Below, piece after piece: positions 1 through 5,428 of a stretch of DNA of 10,113 bases; positions within the stretch are counted from its first letter, which is position 1, and every line of letters begins with the position of its first letter. The stretch is from Robiginitomaculum sp. (lineage in GTDB: Bacteria > Pseudomonadota > Alphaproteobacteria > Caulobacterales > Maricaulaceae). The notes below the pieces were generated by a model. It was not told the DNA's origin and did no database searches. It was given only the letters and a program-made list of their open reading frames with translations. The DNA lies in the NCBI GenBank assembly GCA_002733485.1, contig NVVU01000077.1:1-10113 (forward strand). Direction: 5' to 3'. The translations under genes and the position numbers were made by a program.

Positions 1-180
1 TGCTCCACCATGGCCTGTCATGGCTCCGTGCGCGCCGGGCGGCGGCTAAATGCCACCGAAATGAATGCGCTCCTGCGCCAGATGGAGGCCACACCGCATT
101 CCGGCCAGTGCAATCATGGCCGCCCCACTTATGTGGAGCTGAAATTGAAAGACATAGAGCGTTTGTTTGGGCGGCGGTAA
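1..180 (+). CDS. mutL: DNA mismatch repair protein MutL, C-terminal end (partial)
   Basis: Only the last 59 codons and the TAA stop are in the window, read in frame from base 1. The translation contains ACHGSVRAG near its start and QCNHGRPTYVEL further on, and it ends in DIERLFGRR. These match the conserved ACR-like and C-P/N-HGRP motifs at the end of the MutL C-terminal dimerisation and endonuclease domain. In that family these motifs help form the metal site that lets MutL nick the unmethylated or new strand after MutS finds a mismatch. Their presence suggests an endonuclease-type MutL rather than the gamma-proteobacterial form that lacks this activity; the upstream DQHA motif cannot be checked because it lies outside the window. 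The gene reads toward the UPF0016 gene, with a palindromic repeat between them and no clear U-rich terminator. Confidence 0.93.
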   Translation, partial: CSTMACHGSVRAGRRLNATEMNALLRQMEATPHSGQCNHGRPTYVELKLKDIERLFGRR

Positions 181-190
181 GCAATAAAAC

Positions 191-305
191 CCTCATCCTC
201 ATCCTCATCCTGGTCCTGTCGAAGGATGAAAAAGTAATCTCTTGTCCTTCGCCCTTCGAGACAGGCCTTCGGCCCTCCTCAGGGTGAGGACGCTCAGGAC
301 GAGGA
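191..305. repeat. Palindromic interspersed intergenic repeat
   Basis: The spacer between mutL and the UPF0016 gene is almost entirely low-complexity palindromic sequence. It opens with about 3.5 copies of the hexamer CCTCAT (191-211). TCATCCT at 205-211 is perfectly inverted as AGGATGA at 223-229. TCCTGTCGAAGG at 214-225 is inverted, with one bulged base, as CCTTCGAGACAGG at 253-265. GGCC-TTC-GGCC (264-274) and CCCT-CCTC-AGGG (273-284) are further small hairpins. Repeats of this flavour, rich in CCTCATCCTGAG and CCTTCGAGACAGG words, are commonly scattered between genes in alphaproteobacterial genomes; that is family memory, and a search was not possible. As RNA it would fold strongly and could act as a processing or attenuation barrier between the two genes. 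Confidence 0.7.
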
Positions 306-312
306 AAAGAGT

Positions 313-585
313 ATGGAACGCTATCTGATTATTTTTGCCGCCATTTTTCTGGCTGAACTGGGCGATAAAACGCAAATTGCCACCTTGGCCTTTTCCGCCA
401 GGGAAGAGGTCAATCGCTGGTATGTGTTTGCGGCCTCGGCCGCCGCTCTGGTGCTCTCCAGCGCACTGGCGGTTTTGCTGGGGCAGGCGGCACAGGGCTG
501 GCTGGCCAAACTGCCGCTCTCTCTGATCGCCGGGGTGATTTTTATCGTGCTGGGACTATTTTCCATCTGGGATTATTTTCGCTAA
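313..585 (+). CDS. UPF0016 (GDT1/TMEM165) family membrane protein, single-domain form
   Basis: This is a 90-residue, almost wholly hydrophobic protein. It carries the family signature E-x-G-D-K-T at residues 15-20 (context AELGDKTQIATLAF) inside the first of three predicted membrane helices (about 3-24, 38-59 and 67-87). Eukaryotic GDT1/TMEM165 and the longer bacterial members carry two copies of this three-helix unit and are linked to Mn2+ or Ca2+ transport across membranes; the acidic motif is thought to bind the cation. This gene encodes just one unit, so it probably works as a homodimer or with another half-size partner. The ATG at 313 is preceded by GAGGA at 301-305 with a 7-base spacing, and that site lies at the edge of the upstream repeat. 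The metal specificity cannot be read from sequence, and no manganese riboswitch is visible upstream. Confidence 0.85.
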   Translation: MERYLIIFAAIFLAELGDKTQIATLAFSAREEVNRWYVFAASAAALVLSSALAVLLGQAAQGWLAKLPLSLIAGVIFIVLGLFSIWDYFR

Positions 586-644
586 GGCGTGCGCCTTGCC
601 ATTGCCGACCCCCCATCCCCGTGCTAGGTCACCGGCCATCAGCG

Positions 645-659
645 TTAAGGACGAGTTAC
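645..659. promoter_or_regulatory. Possible imperfect CtrA-like box upstream of the glycine riboswitch
   Basis: TTAA at 645-648, seven bases, then TTAC at 656-659 matches seven of the eight fixed positions of the CtrA consensus TTAA-N7-TTAA. It sits just before the first aptamer, about where transcription of the gcv leader should start. One mismatch in eight leaves a real possibility of chance. It is listed mainly because a perfect box of the same form, with a similar spacer start (GGA), occurs before the coiled-coil gene at 5389-5403. I could not find a convincing -35/-10 pair for the gcv operon in 586-661. Confidence 0.2.
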
Positions 660-661
660 GC

Positions 662-868
662 TGACCAGAACGATCTTCGCGGGAGAGATCAGCTGCCCTA
701 AAAGCTGGCGCCGAAGGAGCAACCGCCCCGGAAACTCTCAGGCACAAAGGACCGCGAAGGGATCGACACGCTGGAAAGTGGCGCCTGTGAGTGCTGCACC
801 GAAGGAGTAAGCCGCCAACCGCAATGATGCGAGGGGGGTGAATCTCTCAGGTACCAGGACAGCGGGGG
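662..868 (+). promoter_or_regulatory. Tandem glycine riboswitch (two aptamers) in the gcvT leader
   Basis: Two glycine aptamers lie in series ahead of gcvT. Aptamer 1 is closed by a perfect 8-bp P1, CTTCGCGG (675-682) with CCGCGAAG (752-759). Inside it are GGAGAGATC, a stem CAGCT/AGCTG (690-694 with 703-707), the conserved CCGAAGGAGCAA (711-722) and AAACTCTCAGGCACAAAGGAC (732-752). Aptamer 2 is closed by CGCTG (769-773) with CAGCG (860-864) and carries CTGGAAAGTGG, CACCGAAGGAGTAAGC (797-812) and GAATCTCTCAGGTACCAGGAC (840-860). The linker between them is only about 9 bases, the usual arrangement in which leader and linker form a kink-turn. In this class glycine binding generally switches on the glycine cleavage genes, so that excess glycine induces its own breakdown. 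After aptamer 2, CGGC (873-876) can pair with GCCG (884-887) close to the start codon, a candidate expression platform; no U-rich terminator is visible. Confidence 0.95.
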
Positions 869-910
869 CCTTCGGCAGTTTACGCCGGGGTTATGCTGTC
901 GGGGCATATG

Positions 911-2038
911 ATGCAAAATGATGGTCTAAAGCGAACTCCGTTGGCATCTTTACTGGAAAGTCTGGGCGGCAAAATGGTGCCATTTGTTGGATATGCCATG
1001 CCGGTTCAGTTTCCCGACGGCATTTTGAAAGAACACAAATGGACCCGTACCAATTGCGGCCTATTTGATGTCTCCCATATGGGTCAGGCCTTTGTGGTGG
1101 GGCCGGATCATGAAACCACGGCGCGGGCGCTGGAAGCTCTGATGCCTGGCAATTTTGTGGATCTGAAACCGGGCCAGCAACGCTATTCCCTGCTTCTTAC
1201 CGATGATGGCGGGATTATGGATGACCTGATGGTTACGCGCTCCATACACCCGCATTTTGAAGGTTGGTTGATGCTGGTGGTGAACGCTGCCTTCAAAGAG
1301 GTGGACTTTGCCCAGATCGCCTCTCGACTACCAACAAGCGTGCGTCTGGAAACGGCTCCGGATCGGGCGCTGATTGCTATTCAGGGACCCAAAACCGCTG
1401 CGGTCATGGCGCCTTTGTGTGACGATTCATGTGACATGGTATTCATGCAGTCCATGGCAAGTAAAATCGGCGGCATTGACTGTCATATCAGCCGTTCTGG
1501 CTATACTGGCGAGGATGGCTTTGAAATATCGGTCAAGTCTGAATATGCCAATGATCTGGCGCGTCTTCTTCTGAAGAACAAGCTGGTCAAACCTATTGGC
1601 CTTGGGGCCCGCGACAGCCTGCGTCTGGAGGCAGGTCTGTGTCTGTCTGGTCATGATTTTGACGAAACGCGCACCCCGGTGGAGGCATCTTTAAGCTGGG
1701 CCATACCCAAGGTGCGCCGTGAGGCTGGCGGCTTTCCGGGGGCAGCGCGGATATTACGGGAGTTGAGTGAAGGCACCACGCAAAAACGGGTGGGGATCAA
1801 GCCGCTTGGCCGCGCCCCGGCCCGCGGAGGCACACAAGTCCATCAGGACGGCGTGTTTGTGGGCGAAATTACCTCAGGCGGGTTTGGCCCTACTTTTGGC
1901 GGCCCCGTGGCCATGGGCTATGTGCGCGCCGATCTGGCGGTGCCGGGCACGAAACTGGAACTTATGGTGCGCGGCAAGGCGCACCCGGCCGAAGTGGTGA
2001 AACTGCCCTTCGTGCCGCAAAACTATTATCGGGGTTAA
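911..2038 (+). CDS. gcvT: Glycine cleavage system T protein (aminomethyltransferase)
   Basis: GcvT takes the aminomethyl group carried on lipoylated H protein, releases ammonia and transfers the one-carbon unit to tetrahydrofolate, giving 5,10-methylene-THF. From the start at 911 the protein has 375 residues, normal for the family. Visible signatures are the N-terminal LKRTPL, GKMVPFVGYAMPVQ, FDVSHMGQ (about 52-59), GGIMDDL with the likely catalytic aspartate at about 104, GYTGEDGFE (about 197-205) and GLGARDSLRLEAGLCLSGHD (about 230-249). The C-terminal barrel domain ends at FVPQNYYRG. Starts are possible at 893, 908 or 911. The 893 ATG has its G-run only 2 bases away, whereas GGGG at 901-904 is 6 bases from 911, and a short MQNDG lead before LKRTPL fits the family, so 911 (or 908) is preferred. 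It is the first gene of the riboswitch-controlled operon; gcvH follows after 15 bases. Confidence 0.96.
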   Translation: MQNDGLKRTPLASLLESLGGKMVPFVGYAMPVQFPDGILKEHKWTRTNCGLFDVSHMGQAFVVGPDHETTARALEALMPGNFVDLKPGQQRYSLLLTDDGGIMDDLMVTRSIHPHFEGWLMLVVNAAFKEVDFAQIASRLPTSVRLETAPDRALIAIQGPKTAAVMAPLCDDSCDMVFMQSMASKIGGIDCHISRSGYTGEDGFEISVKSEYANDLARLLLKNKLVKPIGLGARDSLRLEAGLCLSGHDFDETRTPVEASLSWAIPKVRREAGGFPGAARILRELSEGTTQKRVGIKPLGRAPARGGTQVHQDGVFVGEITSGGFGPTFGGPVAMGYVRADLAVPGTKLELMVRGKAHPAEVVKLPFVPQNYYRG

Positions 2039-2053
2039 TAGGGGAAGAAAAAT

Positions 2054-2425
2054 ATGAGTACTATATATTATACCGAAGATCACGAATGGCTGAACGTTGA
2101 TGGCGATACCGCCACGATTGGCATTTCCACCTATGCGGCGGGTCAGTTGGGCGATGTGGTATTTGTTGAACTGCCAGAGGTCGGCAAGACCGTCAAAAAG
2201 GGCGACGAAATTGCCGTGGTGGAATCGGTAAAGTCGGCCAGTGAAATTTATGCGCCGGTATCTGGTGAAATTACTGCTTCGAATGCCGCGCTGGAAGATG
2301 CCCCTGAAACCGTCAATGAAGATGCGCAAGGGGCAGGCTGGTTCTTTAAAATGACCATAGCCGATAGGTCAGAGCTGTCCGGCCTGATGGACGAGGCCGC
2401 CTACGGCGAATTTACCAAGGAATAG
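2054..2425 (+). CDS. gcvH: Glycine cleavage system H protein (lipoyl carrier)
   Basis: GcvH is the swinging-arm protein that shuttles the aminomethyl intermediate between the P, T and L proteins on a lipoyl group. The 123-residue length is typical. The N-terminal YYTEDHEWL and the hairpin EIAVVESVKSASEIYAPVSG are diagnostic; the lipoylated lysine is K60 within ESVKSASE. The C-terminal part has the usual NEDAQGAGWFFKM block. The start at 2054 has a strong AGGGGAAG site (2040-2047) about 6 bases upstream. It is translated from the same message as gcvT and gcvPA. The lipoylation enzymes and the L protein (dihydrolipoamide dehydrogenase) are not encoded in this window and must come from elsewhere, as is usual. 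Confidence 0.97.
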   Translation: MSTIYYTEDHEWLNVDGDTATIGISTYAAGQLGDVVFVELPEVGKTVKKGDEIAVVESVKSASEIYAPVSGEITASNAALEDAPETVNEDAQGAGWFFKMTIADRSELSGLMDEAAYGEFTKE

Positions 2426-2436
2426 GCACCCACACC

Positions 2437-3786
2437 ATGCGTTATCTGCCGCTTAACGAGGATGACCGGGTCGCCATGCTGGCGCGCATTGGTGTGTCTT
2501 CTATTGATGATCTTTTTGCTGATATTCCGGCCAGGGCCCGCCTTGATGGGTTGATTGAAGGTCTGCCGACCCATGCCAGTGAAATGGCGGTTGAGCGGCA
2601 TTTCACTGATCTGTCCAGACAGTCCTTAAGTGCTGGTGACGCGCCGTTCTTTTGTGGCGGCGGGGCCTATCGGCACCATGTGCCGGCCAGTGTGGATCAT
2701 CTTATTCAACGCTCGGAATTTCTGACCGCCTATACGCCTTATCAACCTGAAATTGCCCAGGGTACTTTACAGACCCTCTTTGAGTTTCAGACCCAGGTGG
2801 CGCAATTGACCGGCATGGATGTGGCCAATGCTTCGCTTTATGATGGCTCGACTGCCACCGCCGAGGCGGTGCACATGGCGGCGCGCATTACCCGGCGGCG
2901 CAAATGCGTGCTGGCCCCGGGCCTGCACCCACACTATGCGCAAACCGTGCAAACGGCGGTGCAGGGCGAAACCATGGACATGCACACCATGAACGCGGCC
3001 ATGGGCGCCGATGCAAATGTGGTCGATGCGCTGGATGACCAGACCGCCTGTATTGTGGTGCAAAGTCCCAATATATTTGGCGAACTGGTCGATCTGGAAC
3101 CGCTGGCCGAGGCCGCTCATGCAGTGGGGGCCTTGCTGATTGCGGTCACCACCGAAGTGGTTGCGCTGGGGTTAGTGAAAAGCCCCGGTGAAATGGGTGC
3201 GGATATTGTCGCTGCCGAAGGTCAGTCCATCGGCAATGGGCTGAGCTTTGGTGGGCCATATGTGGGCCTGCTGGCGTGCCGCAATGATCGTAAATTCATT
3301 CGTCAGGTGCCCGGGCGTTTTGCCGGTGAAACCGTGGATGAAGAGGGCCAGCGAGGGTTTGTACTGACGCTTTCCACCCGCGAACAGCATATCCGCCGCG
3401 AAAAGGCGACCTCGAACATTTGCACCAATTCGGGCCTGTGCACGCTGGCCTTTACCATTCATCTGGCGCTTCTGGGCGAAAAAGGTTTACGTAAACTGGC
3501 GGCACTGAACCATGGGCGCGCCTGTGTACTGGCTGACCGACTGGATGCGCTGGACGGTGTTGAGGTTCTTAACCAGAGTTTCTTTAACGAATTTGCTGTG
3601 CGTGTTCGGGGCAATGCAGCACAAATTGTCGAGGATATGGCCAAAGTTGGCGTGCTGGGTGGCATTCCGGCGGCGCGACTTTTTGGGGCAGGTCATTTTG
3701 ATGACGTGCTGATGGTCGCGGTCACTGAAACCAATACTGATGATGATTTTGATGCCCTGGTGGCGGCATTGCGGGAGGCGATCTGA
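2437..3786 (+). CDS. gcvPA: Glycine dehydrogenase (decarboxylating) subunit 1, P protein alpha
   Basis: This is the N-terminal half of the P protein as a separate 449-residue subunit; with GcvPB it forms the PLP-dependent glycine decarboxylase. The PLP lysine lies in the other subunit. Conserved blocks include GGGAYRHHVPASVDHL (about 74-89), AYTPYQPEIAQGTLQTLFEF (about 98-117), NASLYDGSTATAEA (131-144), EGQSIGNGLSFGGPYVG (261-277) and STREQHIRREKATSNICT (313-330), all typical of the family. The gene begins 11 bases after gcvH. The Shine-Dalgarno is weak (AAGGAA about 2418-2423 is too distant), so translation may partly depend on ribosomes leaving gcvH. Its TGA stop overlaps the gcvPB start by one base (TGATG at 3784-3788), the usual sign of translational coupling for subunits needed one to one. 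Confidence 0.96.
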   Translation: MRYLPLNEDDRVAMLARIGVSSIDDLFADIPARARLDGLIEGLPTHASEMAVERHFTDLSRQSLSAGDAPFFCGGGAYRHHVPASVDHLIQRSEFLTAYTPYQPEIAQGTLQTLFEFQTQVAQLTGMDVANASLYDGSTATAEAVHMAARITRRRKCVLAPGLHPHYAQTVQTAVQGETMDMHTMNAAMGADANVVDALDDQTACIVVQSPNIFGELVDLEPLAEAAHAVGALLIAVTTEVVALGLVKSPGEMGADIVAAEGQSIGNGLSFGGPYVGLLACRNDRKFIRQVPGRFAGETVDEEGQRGFVLTLSTREQHIRREKATSNICTNSGLCTLAFTIHLALLGEKGLRKLAALNHGRACVLADRLDALDGVEVLNQSFFNEFAVRVRGNAAQIVEDMAKVGVLGGIPAARLFGAGHFDDVLMVAVTETNTDDDFDALVAALREAI

Positions 3787-5336
3787 TGGCGATGAATTCC
3801 ACCGGCCGCCCTACGGCCCCGACCGGCGATGGCGCCCGCGCAGAGGACCTGAAAACTTTTTCCGGCTCGCGCGGATTGATGCAGCAAGAACCGCTCTTGC
3901 ACGAGGTCGGCGCACCGGAAAAGTGCGGCGTTGATCTGCCTTGTGTGCCCAAGCACACATCGCGTCTTGGCGGGTTAGAGCGGGAGGAAGTCATTGGTTT
4001 GCCCGGTCTCTCCGAGCCCGAGGCCCTGCGCCATTATGTGCGCCTGTCACAACGCAATTACGCCATTGATCTGGGTCTTTACCCGCTTGGTTCGTGCACT
4101 ATGAAGCACAATCCGCGCCTGAATGAAAAACTGGCGCGCCTGCCGGGCTTTGCCGATGTGCACCCCTTGCAACCGCAATCCACGGTGCAGGGGGCGCTGG
4201 GGCTAATGGCTGAATTATCACACTGGCTGATGGCCATTACCGGCATGGATGCGGTGGCGCTGTCGCCCAAGGCCGGGGCCCACGGGGAATGGTGCGGTAT
4301 GATGTGTGTTCGCGCTGCCATTGAGGAGCGCGGCGAGCTGGATACCCGTCGCCGGGTGCTGGTGCCGCAATCGGCCCACGGCACCAATCCGGCTACGGCG
4401 GCGGCGTGCGGTTTTGAAATTGATGAACTGCCCGCCGATGCCACGGGCCGCGTTGATATGGATGCTTTGCGTTCCAAAATCGGTCCCGACGTGGCGGCCA
4501 TCATGCTGACCAACCCAAACACGTGCGGTCTTTTTGAGCGTGATATTCGTGAAATCTCTGATCTGGTGCACGATGCCGGTGGCTATTTTTATTGCGACGG
4601 GGCCAATCTGAACGCCATTATGGGTAAAACCCGGGTGCGCGATCTGGGTGTGGATGCCATGCATATCAATCTGCACAAAACCTTCTCCACCCCTCATGGC
4701 GGCGGCGGGCCGGGGGCTGGACCTGTGGTGCTCTCTGATCGCCTTAGCACCTATGCCCCGGTGCCTTATCTTGTGCGGGATGGCGAAGGTTGGGCACTGG
4801 TGGAAGAGGTGGCACAGGCGAAGGCCAAACCCTTTGGCCGCATGAGCGCCTTTCATGGCCAGATGGGCATGTTTGTGCGCGCCCTGGCCTATATGATGAG
4901 CCATGGTGCTGATGGCCTGCGCCAGGTGTCCGAAGATGCGGTGCTGAACGCCAATTATCTGCTGGCGCGGCTTTCTGACGAAATGAGCCCGGCTTACGAT
5001 GGGCTGTGCATGCACGAGGCGCTTTTTGATGATGCCTTTTTGAAAGATACCGGCGTCACCACGCTGGACTTTGCCAAGGCCATGATCGACGAGGGTTATC
5101 ACCCCATGACCATGTATTTTCCACTGGTTGTCCATGGGGCGATGTTGATCGAACCTACGGAAACCGAATCAAGGGAAAGTCTGAATCGGTTTGCTGATTC
5201 GCTGATTTCTTTGGCTAAACTGGCTAAATCAGGCGATACGTCGCGCTTTACCAATGCGCCAACACTGGCTCCCCTGCGTCGTCTGGATGAGACCAGAGCA
5301 GCCAGAACGCCGGTTTTACGCTGGCGCGAGGGCTGA
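3786..5336 (+). CDS. gcvPB: Glycine dehydrogenase (decarboxylating) subunit 2, P protein beta
   Basis: This PLP-carrying subunit decarboxylates glycine and loads the aminomethyl group onto GcvH. It has 516 residues. Visible signatures are MNSTGRPTAP at the N terminus, IDLGLYPLGSCTMKHNPR (94-111), SAHGTNPATA (196-205), YCDGANLNAIMG (269-280, with the PLP-ring aspartate at 271) and INLHKTFSTPHGGGGPGAGP (294-313), in which K298 should form the Schiff base with PLP. The C-terminal domain is complete and ends about 90 bases before the next gene. Translation appears coupled to gcvPA through TGATG; an in-frame ATG two codons later (3792) is an alternative start. The short tail after the stop (TGAGACGAAAAAAAT) has an A-run but no clear hairpin, so readthrough into the downstream gene is possible. 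Confidence 0.96.
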   Translation: MAMNSTGRPTAPTGDGARAEDLKTFSGSRGLMQQEPLLHEVGAPEKCGVDLPCVPKHTSRLGGLEREEVIGLPGLSEPEALRHYVRLSQRNYAIDLGLYPLGSCTMKHNPRLNEKLARLPGFADVHPLQPQSTVQGALGLMAELSHWLMAITGMDAVALSPKAGAHGEWCGMMCVRAAIEERGELDTRRRVLVPQSAHGTNPATAAACGFEIDELPADATGRVDMDALRSKIGPDVAAIMLTNPNTCGLFERDIREISDLVHDAGGYFYCDGANLNAIMGKTRVRDLGVDAMHINLHKTFSTPHGGGGPGAGPVVLSDRLSTYAPVPYLVRDGEGWALVEEVAQAKAKPFGRMSAFHGQMGMFVRALAYMMSHGADGLRQVSEDAVLNANYLLARLSDEMSPAYDGLCMHEALFDDAFLKDTGVTTLDFAKAMIDEGYHPMTMYFPLVVHGAMLIEPTETESRESLNRFADSLISLAKLAKSGDTSRFTNAPTLAPLRRLDETRAARTPVLRWREG

Positions 5337-5379
5337 GACGAAAAAAATCATGCGCTTTAGACTTCCCTTTTGCGTAATT

Positions 5380-5406
5380 TTGCGCGAGTTAAGGAGTTGT
5401 TAATAT
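5380..5406 (+). promoter_or_regulatory. Candidate promoter of the coiled-coil gene overlapped by a perfect CtrA-type box
   Basis: TTAA (5389-5392), seven bases GGAGTTG, then TTAA (5400-5403) is an exact match to the CtrA full-site consensus TTAA-N7-TTAA. TAATAT (5401-5406) is a good -10 hexamer and TTGCGC (5380-5385) a fair -35, although the 15-base spacing is short. The box therefore covers the spacer and the -10, a position more usual for repression or for tuning than for classic activation at -35. The start codon follows at 5429. The gap between gcvPB and the coiled-coil gene is only 92 bp, so the box is unlikely to serve another gene. Regulation by CtrA is inferred from the motif alone. 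Confidence 0.5.
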
Positions 5407-5428
5407 CAACCCTTGTGGGGGGAAGTGC

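Noticed and set aside
191..305. A CRISPR array or insertion-sequence end
   Set aside because: The repeats are hexamers and inverted arms with no spacers of regular length, and no transposase is nearby.
181..312. A manganese (yybP-ykoY) riboswitch before the UPF0016 gene
   Set aside because: Such RNAs often precede this family, but the spacer is filled by palindromic repeat words and I see none of the conserved aptamer segments.
584..597. AAGGCG-TG-CGCCTT palindrome at the stop of the UPF0016 gene, as a terminator
   Set aside because: The stem is short with a 2-base loop (or 5 bp with 4) and no T-run follows, so it does not qualify as an intrinsic terminator.
1874..2329. A 151-codon minus-strand open frame
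   Set aside because: It is antisense across the end of gcvT and most of gcvH, both clearly real; no recognisable motif or ribosome site supports it.
4218..5135. A 305-codon open frame on the minus strand
   Set aside because: It lies wholly antisense to gcvPB, whose conserved motifs span the region. The translation is rich in His, Ile and Gly as expected from reverse reading of GC-biased codons, and no family is recognisable.
5337..5380. Intrinsic terminator after gcvPB
   Set aside because: An A-run (5340-5347) and T-rich stretches exist but no stable GC hairpin is placed before a T-run.
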